Part shown: one piece after another, positions 54,636-63,324 of the stretch | Layout: each line of letters begins with the position of its first letter | How positions within the stretch are numbered: position 1 is the stretch's first letter | Source: Ophiobolus disseminans | Lineage: Eukaryota > Ascomycota > Dothideomycetes > Pleosporales > Phaeosphaeriaceae | Assembly: GCA_010093685.1 (NCBI GenBank) | Contig: MU006226.1 | Span: 942,964-1,006,963, forward strand | Direction of reading: 5' to 3' | Length of the DNA stretch: 64,000 bases | Program-made: the position numbers and the translations under genes | Notes under the pieces: generated by a model | Seen by the model: the letters and a program-made list of their open reading frames with translations, nothing else | Told to the model about the DNA's origin: nothing | Database searches by the model: none

Positions 54636-57506
54636 ATGGTATCACTTCGAGATTCATTGCGCAAGCAGAGAGTTTTGAACTATGAGCGACATTTCTTTGT
54701 TCCCGAGGGCTCGCTGGAGCCCTTAATCACCGCGCAAGCTGTGCGCGACAGCCTCACAGCCTGCAACATTTCCGCCTGGAATGTTGACACGATTCAGACC
54801 ACAATACTAAGTGGAGCGAGGAAAACATTCGCTATACTTGTCTTGATCAACCAGGAGAGCAACATTCTTCGCTTCATCGAACACGACGATTTCCAGGACC
54901 AACCATTGGACTCAAAACTACCTATACCTCTTGACTCGTTGATGCGCATCATTCCTCACGCAGCCGAGGAGTTCTTCGAGGAGCAACGGCGGCTTACTGT
55001 GCCAATCTTTACTCAACAACTCATTCATCGTTACTTTAGCGATGAAACAATTCTTCCTTTCATTTCGGTGCGAGCACTCGGCCAAGGTGGGTTCGGACAG
55101 GTACATGAAGTTACACTTCCTTGGACTCACCAACGCTATGTCAAGAAGCCTGGAAATAATCTGAAGGGGCTGCGATTAGCAAAGAAAGAATTGCATGAAC
55201 AGCAAGGAACCACTGGTCAGCCGTCCGAGTTCTGGTTGGCTACCGGAGCGAGTGAACATAAGGTGCTTTCGATTCTCCACCATTTGAAGCATCCCAGTAT
55301 CCTGGAACTTCTCGCCTCCTACACTCATCAAGGCAAGCACAGTCTTATATTTCCCCTTGCCACCGGCGGAGACCTCCACGATTTCCTGATCGATATTCAT
55401 CGTCCAGAACCTTTCGTGCAGGACAATGCCGTCTACACTGCAATGGCAGGGCTCGGTTCTGCGCTAGCCACCCTCCACGAATACAGGTCAACCACGTTCG
55501 ACATGGAGTTAATGGGATATCACCACGACCTCAAGCCAAGAAACATCCTTGTTTCGGGTTCCCGATTCATCCTGTCTGACTTTGGTTTATCTAAGCTTGA
55601 GGCCCGAGATGAGTCCAAAACAGATTTCAAAGTAGGGAAAGGACACTATCTGGCACCAGAATGCGAGGATTTGCTCAATCAGTTCAAGAAAGGAGTAATC
55701 ACAAGAGCCAGCGATGTCTGGTCTTTGGGTTGCGTCATGCTAGAAGTCATCATCTTCATGCGATACGGCTCTGAAGGTGTCCATCAGTTCCGTGATGAAC
55801 GCAGATACCAAGTGGGGAACTTCGTCACTCGAACATTCTTTGTTGGTGCGGACCTAAATCCAGTGGTGATCTCCTGGACGAAGAAGCTATCAGCAGAAGA
55901 CATTGAGACACGTCGTTTCGCAGATCTCGTTCTCAAAATGTTGCGAATTGTACCCGAAAACCGGCCCAAAGCACAAGTAGTCACAATCGGGCTGCGTTCA
56001 ATAGCTGTCCAATCGCTCTACCGACCTGCCCATTCAGACCTTGGGCGTTTCTTTGCGTTACACAAGACGTACGATATTCGTCTAGAAGTAGAGCGATTCG
56101 AAGCATGGGGGAGCACCCTAGGCTTCCATATTGTTACCTCAGACAGCACAGACGGTGGGGAAGACGAGATATTCCACAACAACACAGTCTTTGAGATGGT
56201 AACTGCGGCTCTGGACAAAATGAGAGAAGTGGTCTCACGCTACATAGCGACTGCAGTACTAGAAACCCCTGTTCACCTTGAACTACGTGCCGTAAATGAC
56301 ACACTTATCAGCCAACTTCGCCGCAGCCAACAGGAAAGACTGTACCGCCTACTCGAAAGTCAGTTCATGTCCGCATCGGGAGATATGGACCTCAACGTAC
56401 CAACTCCGTGGCTACCTTTCGTTGACAGTGGGCTGGTCTATGCAACAATACAAATGCATGCGTTAATGAAGAACGATGCTGCCACACCTCAGAGCAATAT
56501 GCGAATTGCTCGAGAAGCGTTGGGAGACTGGAAACCATTCCAAGCAGCATTCCAAGCTATGTACCACGTTGGTGCAGGTCAGCGAGCGATCCCTGTCCTG
56601 ATCGAATACATTGTTTACGAAGCGCACTGGACCGATGACATCGGTAAGAAACTGTTCAATCGTATTGGCGCTCTGGTAAATCTACTGTCGTCACCAACCA
56701 ACGCGACGCGCCTACGGACCTTAGCCTGTCGCGGTTATTTTCACGCTCCTGATGTACGTTCTTTCGGTATTGTTTACGAGCTTCCTGTACCGTCAGCGCA
56801 GCCCTTGAACGAACCGCTCGATATCTTCTCGCTCCGTGACCTAGTTCAGCGCACTCAAGACATACGTCAAAGACCCGACCTAGGCGAGCTGTTTAGGTTT
56901 GCGCATAGCCTGGCTATATCCACGTTCAGTTTCCACAACGCAGGATGGCTACACAAGGCCTTGTCGCCTTCAAACATCATATTCGTCCTCACGGACAGAG
57001 ACAGAAAGTCTTTTGACTTGTCGCAGAAGTACCGTATAATTGGTTTCAACCACAGCCGCCCCGACAATCCGACAGAATACACAGAAGCAGCATGGAAACG
57101 ATCGGCAGAGAGTCGCTTGTACCAACACCCACACTATCTAGAGCAAGGCTCACGATTTTGCGTCGATTTTGACTACTATAGTTTCGGACTTGTGCTACTA
57201 GAGCTGGGAATGTGGAAACCACTACTGTCCATGGTAGCTCGTCCGGAGTCAGAAGAAGGAAATGCTCCACAAGTCAAGGCGTCCGCGGACCTGACCAAAT
57301 ATCTACTTGAGCGTAGGGTTCCGCTCCTTGGGCCGAGAATGGGAAAGCGATATCGAGATGTCGTGAGCTTCTGCCTCAAAATGGATCTAGGTGGTTCGGT
57401 TGTGACCCAGCAGGATGAAGGGTCTCGCCATGACAGTACGCAAAAGGAGACCCGAATGGACTTTGAAAGGAACGTGATACAGGAGCTCAGCCATTGCGAC
57501 CTATAA
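54636..57506 (+). CDS. Tandem kinase-pseudokinase protein
   Basis: A single exon of 956 residues, with no introns. Residues 1-130 form an alpha/beta N-terminal region (LRDSLRKQRVLNYERHFFVPEGSLEPLI). A complete kinase domain follows: Gly-rich loop GQGGFGQV (149-156), candidate Lys183 or Lys184 (LRLAKKEL), Glu207, catalytic loop HHDLKPRN with Asp298, DFG at 315-317, APE at 340-342 and DVWSLGCVMLEVI. After a helical linker a second kinase-like domain appears at about 680-930. Its catalytic loop reads LHKALSPSN (Ala775 for Asp), its DFG reads GFN (803-805), and DYYSFGLVLLELGMW is kept, so it is a pseudokinase. Fungal proteins with this pseudokinase are often linked to incompatibility-type signalling; a role as regulator or decoy is inferred. 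No signal peptide or membrane segment. Confidence 0.88.
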   Translation: MVSLRDSLRKQRVLNYERHFFVPEGSLEPLITAQAVRDSLTACNISAWNVDTIQTTILSGARKTFAILVLINQESNILRFIEHDDFQDQPLDSKLPIPLDSLMRIIPHAAEEFFEEQRRLTVPIFTQQLIHRYFSDETILPFISVRALGQGGFGQVHEVTLPWTHQRYVKKPGNNLKGLRLAKKELHEQQGTTGQPSEFWLATGASEHKVLSILHHLKHPSILELLASYTHQGKHSLIFPLATGGDLHDFLIDIHRPEPFVQDNAVYTAMAGLGSALATLHEYRSTTFDMELMGYHHDLKPRNILVSGSRFILSDFGLSKLEARDESKTDFKVGKGHYLAPECEDLLNQFKKGVITRASDVWSLGCVMLEVIIFMRYGSEGVHQFRDERRYQVGNFVTRTFFVGADLNPVVISWTKKLSAEDIETRRFADLVLKMLRIVPENRPKAQVVTIGLRSIAVQSLYRPAHSDLGRFFALHKTYDIRLEVERFEAWGSTLGFHIVTSDSTDGGEDEIFHNNTVFEMVTAALDKMREVVSRYIATAVLETPVHLELRAVNDTLISQLRRSQQERLYRLLESQFMSASGDMDLNVPTPWLPFVDSGLVYATIQMHALMKNDAATPQSNMRIAREALGDWKPFQAAFQAMYHVGAGQRAIPVLIEYIVYEAHWTDDIGKKLFNRIGALVNLLSSPTNATRLRTLACRGYFHAPDVRSFGIVYELPVPSAQPLNEPLDIFSLRDLVQRTQDIRQRPDLGELFRFAHSLAISTFSFHNAGWLHKALSPSNIIFVLTDRDRKSFDLSQKYRIIGFNHSRPDNPTEYTEAAWKRSAESRLYQHPHYLEQGSRFCVDFDYYSFGLVLLELGMWKPLLSMVARPESEEGNAPQVKASADLTKYLLERRVPLLGPRMGKRYRDVVSFCLKMDLGGSVVTQQDEGSRHDSTQKETRMDFERNVIQELSHCDL

Positions 57507-58337
57507 AACCATTGCGCATCACTTGGATTCTGCTGCGATATGTCTTCGCATACAGCCTTGGAAGCCTGTCAGATAAAGATCTGCTAATTCAGTTTGTCAT
57601 GACGCATGCTGCCGCCTCTCAATTGCCAAATCAGGTATAAGCCAGTAGCGTAAAACTGGTCTCCAAGGGGCAATAGGCGCTATCCCGGAAATTGGTATCA
57701 CCGTGCACGGCCCGTGCCATGAGCGTTGTGACGATCTCAGGCTCTACCCGCATCTTGAACAAGAGCATCGAACTTTAGAATTTCGGGGAGTGGCTTCAGG
57801 GCTGCCGACAAAAATGCGGAGCAGCTTCCGCTTTCGATCCTCATTCTTTCCAACCTTGAGCTCACCACTGCGTGCTGGGATGTTCTTGCAACAGAATCTC
57901 CGTCAGTGTAAGCCTCGAACCAAGTTATCGCTACTCCAAGTACACCTCAAAGCTACCGCTTCAAAGTACACGCAAAGTTCAGCGACCGACCTTGAATAGG
58001 CCCTTCCTACCTAGATAGACTACACGCGCGTCCCGAGGTCACCTTCTTCGCCAGCGTAAGCACTTATTTTATTGACCGAGCTGACATGGAACTTCCTCAA
58101 AGCCCTCACACGTTACTCTCTTGACGAAAGGTTCTCGGATCGCTGCGGACACCTAACAAGCCACCGGGGGCCCATACAGTTGCGGGCAACTTTTTCGTGA
58201 CACCATGAGAGGAGTACATAAAGGCGAGCTTGGTACCTCTAAAATATCATCACTGGCAACGAGTTTCACTTCACCATTACTTCCACACACAACACTCACT
58301 TCCAATCATCTCTTCAGGTCACTCCACAACCTTGAAA
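57507..58337. other. Intergenic region
   Basis: Contains the 3' flank of the tandem-kinase gene and the 5' flank of the secreted PAN protein gene. A plus-strand frame at 57703-57999 has no family resemblance. An ATAAAG box lies at about 58215, roughly 120 bp before the next start codon. Confidence 0.5.
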
Positions 58338-58988
58338 ATGTTCTCCAAGTCCATCGTTCTCCTCCTCGCTTCCATCATCGGAGCTTCCCAGGCCCAGAGT
58401 CTCAGACAATGCCCCGTCGCTGAGCAGCAGATTCGCACTCGCGATGGTTCTGTCTACTCCGTCTGCCGAGGCACCGACCTTCGCGGCGAGACAGCCCAGC
58501 AAGTCCCGGCTCGCAACCCGACCGAGTGTGCTGATGCCTGCCAGCAGCAGGGCGCCGGCTGGTGCAGCATGGCCGTCTTCGAACCCCAGCAATTTACCTG
58601 CCACCTCAAGTCTGGCCCACTCGACTGGGTGCGCAACAACCGCTACACCGTCGTGACTCGCGTCCAGAACGGCAATCAGTGGGCAGGCCAGTGGAAGGAG
58701 AAACGCCAGGTCTCCCCCATCAACAAATGCCCAACCCGAGAGCACATCGTCCGCGACGGCGCGTTCACCTACGCCATCTGTCCCAACACCGACTACGAGG
58801 GCAGGACCGACCAGCTTATTCCCAGGATCTTCTCCGCCAAGGACTGCGCTCAAAAGTGTGCACGTATGCCGGCGTGCAAGAAAGCTGTTTTCGAGAGTGG
58901 CGCGAGTCAGTGCCACATCAAGACGACATTCGAGCCTCTGCGTTGGACTTTCAACCCCCGTTTTGAATCTATCCGTGTTATTGGATAA
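58338..58988 (+). CDS. Small secreted protein with two PAN/apple-type domains
   Basis: A single exon of 216 residues. The ATG at 58338 starts a clear signal peptide (MFSKSIVLLLASIIGASQAQS). Two homologous Cys-rich halves follow. The first runs CPVAEQQIRTRDG, SVYSVCRGTDLRGET, ECADACQQQGAGWCSMAVFEP and CHLKSG. The second repeats the plan: CPTREHIVRDG, FTYAICPNTDYEGRT, DCAQKCARMPACKKAVFESG and CHIKTTFE. Each has six Cys, as in PAN/apple modules that bind proteins or glycans. Earlier in-frame codons upstream would remove the signal peptide from the N-terminus and are rejected. A secreted, disulphide-bonded binding protein or effector-like role is inferred. Located about 1.7 kb from a transposon insertion. 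Confidence 0.85.
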   Translation: MFSKSIVLLLASIIGASQAQSLRQCPVAEQQIRTRDGSVYSVCRGTDLRGETAQQVPARNPTECADACQQQGAGWCSMAVFEPQQFTCHLKSGPLDWVRNNRYTVVTRVQNGNQWAGQWKEKRQVSPINKCPTREHIVRDGAFTYAICPNTDYEGRTDQLIPRIFSAKDCAQKCARMPACKKAVFESGASQCHIKTTFEPLRWTFNPRFESIRVIG

Positions 58989-59661
58989 GACCAGGGCTTT
59001 CGGAAGAGTGAAGATACATTGGTGGACAGCAGTTGCCCAATTTCACGACAAAGTGGTCCCGTGCGCAGCCGTGTAGTCTCCACTGTACCGCACCATGGGG
59101 GTTGCTGAAATCTTGTGCACACAGTATTATTAATATTCGTTTAGTTTCTATATAGTGTTGAATTTGAACAGGTGTTTTTGCAACATGTGAAGGTCTGCGT
59201 GACGTTTAAAGCCCAGTGTGAAGATTGACATGCTTTGAACAATGTCGAGAGCCCTTTGATGAGAAGTATAGCGTTACGAAAGAGCTTGTGTTTGGGGATG
59301 CACCAATTAATTAACATGCAACTATACAACCTTAGAATACAACAATTTCTATCCTAGCGCAGGAAAGCCAGCCTACCTTTACATCCTTTTCAATTTCCTT
59401 AAACTCTTTAATAGTACTTTAAGGATATACAGGGTTCTTGTTTAATTGTAAAGAGCAAGACAGTGATTTTTATGGCACTTGGTGGTGCATCACTAAATAC
59501 GAGCTCCTTCGGACTGGAATGTGGTTCGCACACCAAGTCCGTCACATGAGCAAACTCTGGAACCGCACCACTTCGGTACCTCACCTCCAATTCCAACCCA
59601 CCTCACACGATGTCTCCATATTCACACTTCAACACCAACCTGCATCATCAAGATACGCCCG
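58989..59661. other. Intergenic region, AT-rich
   Basis: The 3' flank of the PAN gene and the 5' flank of the split membrane-protein gene. Markedly AT-rich in places (59270-59460). No gene seen. Confidence 0.55.
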
Positions 59662-60062
59662 ATGGAGCACCACATCCAGTCCGCGCGAGGCATGACCCTA
59701 CCAACATATACCTCAATATACAAGGAGCTGCACGAAAAGCCTTTCTGGTGCGAACCTACGCTTATCGTTGCCGCCCTTGAGAGAGCCCTCATGTCAAAAG
59801 CAATGCAGCGCATCACGATCCGCGAGTATCTCACCTACACCATGGCATCCGCATCCGCCGTGCTTGCATATCACACCCCCATGACAGATACTTGGGGCAT
59901 CGTACGCTGCATACTCGTGCTCTGCCACGGCACAGCGTTGATCAAGTACTTAGGGAAAGCGCATCGCAATTGGAGAGCCGCGTATAGCATAGCAGTAATG
60001 CTGGCGCTGTATTCTGCGAGTTGGGCTGTAGCGCCTTTGGGCGGTGGATCATGCAGCGCGCT
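59662..60062 (+). pseudogene. 5' half of a membrane-protein gene interrupted by a hAT transposon
   Basis: The frame from the ATG at 59662 gives about 133 codons before the transposon. It has hydrophobic segments (LTYTMASASAVLAYH, IVRCILVLCHGTALIKYLG, AYSIAVMLALYSASWAVAPLG). The segment MQRITIREYLTYT...APLG aligns along its length with residues 1-80 of the paralogue at 46.7 kb. The coding frame then runs into the inserted element. Rejoining the two halves at the target site leaves a one-base frame disagreement, so the gene was probably already decaying, or has changed since. Confidence 0.7.
60055..60062. repeat. Left copy of hAT target-site duplication
   Basis: AGCGCGCT, directly outside the left inverted repeat. 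The right copy (GGCGTGCT) matches at 6 of 8 positions; both differences are transitions. Eight base pairs is the duplication length typical of hAT elements. Confidence 0.6.
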
Positions 60063-60078
60063 CAACAGCCCGTACTAC
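60063..60078. repeat. Left terminal inverted repeat of the hAT element
   Basis: CAACAGCCCGTACTAC; matches the complement of 62649-62664 at 14 of 16 positions. Confidence 0.7.
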
Positions 60079-60227
60079 GCCTACGGGGAGGCCTCTCGGC
60101 CTACGCTATGGCCCAAAACGACTAGGGCTACGTACGGGGTGATCGTCTGGGTATGGGAGACTGCCCGTGGGCCGTAGTACGGGTGCACGGCCCAACTACT
60201 GACCGTAGTACTGTCCGTGGAGACCTC

Positions 60228-62321
60228 TCATTGGCTGCTGAGCTGGGTGGAGGAGAAGGGCGAGTTCGAGAGCGACGTTTCCACTCCAACGTCGCTTTTC
60301 CTGTCGCTTTTTTGCACCACGTGTTCGAGATCCTTGAGTGGGCTTTTTACGATCCCTCTCCTCAGCCACCCCTTCTGCAGTTGTAGAGCCTCAATTAAAG
60401 CGCCGCTTAACCCGTTTTGGTCGTCTGTTATTGTGCGTTGGGCGGAGCTGAAGGCGCGTTCGCAGTCGCAGCAAGTAGATGGGATGGAGAGGAAATCAGT
60501 GGCGATTTTGAAGAGGATGGGATAGCGGTTGCGGCCAACTTGGAGCCACCAGGCCCATGGGTTGTTGAGTAGCTCCAGGTTGCCCTCACTGCCCACTGTT
60601 AGGTCTGTTACAAGCGACTCAAAGTACTCCTCTAGCTGCCTTACACGTCGCTGCCGCTTGTTTTTGGTGTTGGTGAGGAGGTGTACGTCCACTGCCATTG
60701 TACGCTTGTAGAGGTCGTTGTAGTTGCCACTATTAGGTAGTTTTCGGCGCTTTAGAGGCGTCAATAGAGACTATTGTGACTTATCAGAGTTGACGTCGGC
60801 GGCGACGTACTCATTGAATACCCGTTCGAGTAACTTGCGGGCTTTCTTGTACCACAAAGGAAAGTTTTTCCAGTGCAATTGGAACCAATTGAAGCGTAAT
60901 TTGGGGTGGAGGAGGGGGGCAACAGCGTAAAAACTGACGTTGGGCGCCATAATGAGAGTGTCAAAGTAGGTGTTGAGTTTTTTGAGGCCTAATGATACCG
61001 CAGAAGACAGAGAACTGCTTGTCGTGGTGTCTTTGGCGTTGCTATAATGAGCCCACAGAGCCTGCAAATTAAGTAGAGTCTGTCAAAGTGATCCGAAACC
61101 TGGCACGCTGTTGTTGCCCTCGAGCTGCTTTGTCATCTCATATGGCGCCTATAGAAAGTCGACAAGCTCCTTAACATCATCCCAGTTGTCGTCCAATAGC
61201 CTGTTGTGTAGCGAGTTGAATTCGGTGTCTTCGGGATCGTCTGGGACGTTGCTGAGGTCTCTTTGGTGTCGGATGAAGCAGTTGATGTGAGGTTTAAGCT
61301 CAAGGCAGCGGAGGAGCATAAGGTATACGCTGTTCCACCTTGTGCCGCCATCTTGGCGCAGCTCTAGAGTGTTGAATGAGTACAGAAGCTCGTTGTTTAC
61401 CTCCTGTTGCACCTTATTAAAGGCCTCTCGGCGCTTATAAGAGACGCAGATTGCATTTATAAAGTTGTGAAGTCGGCCTACAACACCCATCTTTCTGAAC
61501 AGTAGAAACTGCTCCCGGGGAGCAGCAGCAGCGAGCTGCTCTTCCCATCTGCTCACTCCCTTCCCGTATATTGTTGCCTTAACAATGAGGTTAATAACAT
61601 GGCCGGCGCAGCGTACGCGGTGTTGGGAGTTGATGTTGACGTCTGGGTGCTCGTTAAGGCCCTCGATGAGCTTAGAATTGTTACTGGACGCGTTATCTCC
61701 CACAAAACAGTAGAACTTTTAAGATATATTATACTCATTGAGTACAGCGCAAAGGATAGATGCTTGGGCAGCCCCAGTATGATCTCCAAATAGGCTGCAA
61801 AAAGCGTTAATAATATCTTGTTGTTTGAAGGTGGCATCTGCAGCGCGTCAGCGATTCTGGCCTTCCGATGGACTGTACGGAGGTGCTGCGCTATATGGGC
61901 CGCCCCATTGATCGTTTTGATATCGTTTTGAGTGCGAGAGAGGTGGCACTCTCGACAAAGCTACAGCTTTGTGAGCAATCCGTCGTCCTCCTTGTACGTT
62001 AACTCAACACCATAACGCCAGATATGGGCTAGCTCGCGATTGCCCTTCAGCTGGCTTCTATGGCGCACCTAGTACGACAATCTGGCGCTGTTTAGTAGCT
62101 TATACTGGCAATAAACGTGTCCGAAATCGACCTCAAAACGGTCCCCAATACTCGAATAATCACCGACTGGCTACTCATGAGTAACAACAAATGAGCTCGA
62201 GGATGAGGATTCAGAGGCAGGAGAGGTGGCACGAGCTTTCAAAACGACGAGACGATGCAGAATGGAAGAGAGATGAGATGACTGGCTGCGCAGACAGTTG
62301 AGAGCGAGAAGAGCTGCTCAT
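60228..62321 (-). pseudogene. Broken hAT transposase
   Basis: On the minus strand the remnant begins at an ATG at 62321 (MSSSSRSQLSAQPVISSLF) but stops within 40 codons. Further along, in other frames, a BED-like zinc finger is legible (LCRECHLS...HIAQHLRTVH), preceded by a TAG at 61961-61963. The catalytic core is the best preserved piece: GDNASSNNSKLIEGL, HRVRCAGHVINLIVKA and DGGTRWNSVYLMLLRCLEL at 61703-61149. A TAA at 61719-61721 interrupts the frame just before FYCFVGDNAS. The C-terminal hAT dimerisation block is at 60764-60228: WAWWLQVGRNRYPILFKIA, DFLSIPSTCCDCERAFSSA. Frameshifts separate these parts, so no intact protein can be made. Confidence 0.88.
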
Positions 62322-62607
62322 TTTGACACGAGATGGAGGTTGTGGTGACGATTTGGGTGCGTACAGTCGCTGCTATGTACGCGGATTGTTCACCCAGCCA
62401 CCCCCCGGCGAGCTACCGCACCAGCTTGTCTCAGATTGCTAACAAAATGGGTGTAGTTTCGGACAAAAACAGGCCTCTCAGCGCACTGGCGCGCCTCCTA
62501 TCCCTCAGCCTCAACCCTACCCGTATACCCGTAACTACGGCTCCCAAACAGTCACCACTATGGTCCCAAAACGTCATCTCTACGCCTACGGGCCCGGCCA
62601 TTCACAC

Positions 62608-62646
62608 CTCGCTACTTACGGCTTAGTAAGCCGTAGGCGTAGCGAG
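62608..62646. repeat. Hairpin-forming sequence inside the right end of the hAT element
   Basis: CTCGCTAC (62608-62615) pairs with GTAGCGAG (62639-62646), and inside it TACGGCTTA (62617-62625) pairs with TAAGCCGTA (62627-62635) around a single base. Such subterminal palindromes often serve as transposase-binding sites. Confidence 0.7.
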
Positions 62647-62648
62647 TA

Positions 62649-62664
62649 GTAGTACGGACTATTG
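62649..62664. repeat. Right terminal inverted repeat of the hAT element
   Basis: GTAGTACGGACTATTG; complement of the left repeat with two C/T differences. Confidence 0.7.
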
Positions 62665-62672
62665 GGCGTGCT
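62665..62672. repeat. Right copy of hAT target-site duplication
   Basis: GGCGTGCT, directly outside the right inverted repeat; 6 of 8 positions match the left copy. Confidence 0.6.
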
Positions 62673-63119
62673 GGGTGGATGTGTGGATATGATAAAAGTA
62701 AAGGAATCAGTGTACGACAAATCCTTGCACTTCACTTTAGTCTCTGTTGGGTTCTAGTCAGCGAAGTTGATTACTGGACTTGGAGGAAGTGGGCAAATGG
62801 GGAGGCTTTGCATCTGGATTATTCCCACCACCCATTTTACAACGTTTCGACGTGGCTTAAACCGGTCAACGGAATTCCTCTTTCCGCTCCACTTCGGGTA
62901 CGCGACCCAAAGAAGAATTTCTTCCAGCAAGTTTTTGATTGGAAGGATCCCTTGTTTCACGTAGTGTACATTGCCGTTTTCTCTTGGTATCTGGGATGTT
63001 GGATCGTGAAGTACATTTTGTGGCTCACAATGCACGAAGGGTACATGGCAAGGGACAACTTGGGCTTGGCTTTAGGGTTCAAAGTCATCGTCGACGAAAC
63101 GTCGCGCAGTGCGGCATAG
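62673..63119 (+). pseudogene. 3' half of the membrane-protein gene interrupted by the hAT transposon
   Basis: Open from the transposon edge to the stop at 63117-63119. It encodes AGWMCGYDKSKGISVRQIL, then HFSLCWVLVSEVDYWTWRKW and a C-terminal hydrophobic segment (LFHVVYIAVFSWYLGCWIVKYIL) before a soluble tail ending DETSRSAA. It aligns with residues from about HAGFLHVAAGW onward of the paralogue at 46.7 kb. It has no start of its own that precedes the conserved block, so expression as a protein is unlikely unless the transposon supplies a transcript. Confidence 0.7.
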
Positions 63120-63188
63120 GTACAGATCCTGTTGCTGCGACACATGAGGGCGGGGCTCGCGGCTGTGTATGAGTGGGCAGGGGAGAGG

Positions 63189-63319
63189 TTGGTAGGAATC
63201 ATTGAGCGGAAAAGGGAAGAACGAAAGGTGGGAGAGCTCAATAAATAAAGGGTAGAATTTACATCTACTCGTGAAGAAGGGCTTGGTGGGAATCATCGAG
63301 CGGAAAAGGGTAGAACGAA
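63189..63319. repeat. Imperfect direct repeat of about 37 bp
   Basis: The sequence starting TTGGTAGGAATCATTGAGCG at 63189-63225 recurs as TTGGTGGGAATCATCGAGCG at 63283-63319. Both copies continue with GGAAAAGGG and AGAACGAA. Differences are mainly transitions. Confidence 0.75.
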
Positions 63320-63324
63320 CACCA

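Larger units (their letters stand above)
60063..62664 (-). mobile_element. Degenerate hAT-superfamily DNA transposon, 2602 bp
   Basis: The element is bounded by 16-bp terminal inverted repeats (CAACAGCCCGTACTAC at the left, CAATAGTCCGTACTAC as read inward from the right) that differ only at two C/T positions. An 8-bp duplication flanks it. The inside holds a broken hAT transposase on the minus strand, from a BED-type zinc finger to the C-terminal dimerisation region. Subterminal motifs include CCGTAGTAC copies near 60172 and 60202 and a GGGCCGT/ACGGCCC inverted pair (60169-60193). It is inserted in a membrane-protein gene whose halves lie on either side. Confidence 0.85.
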
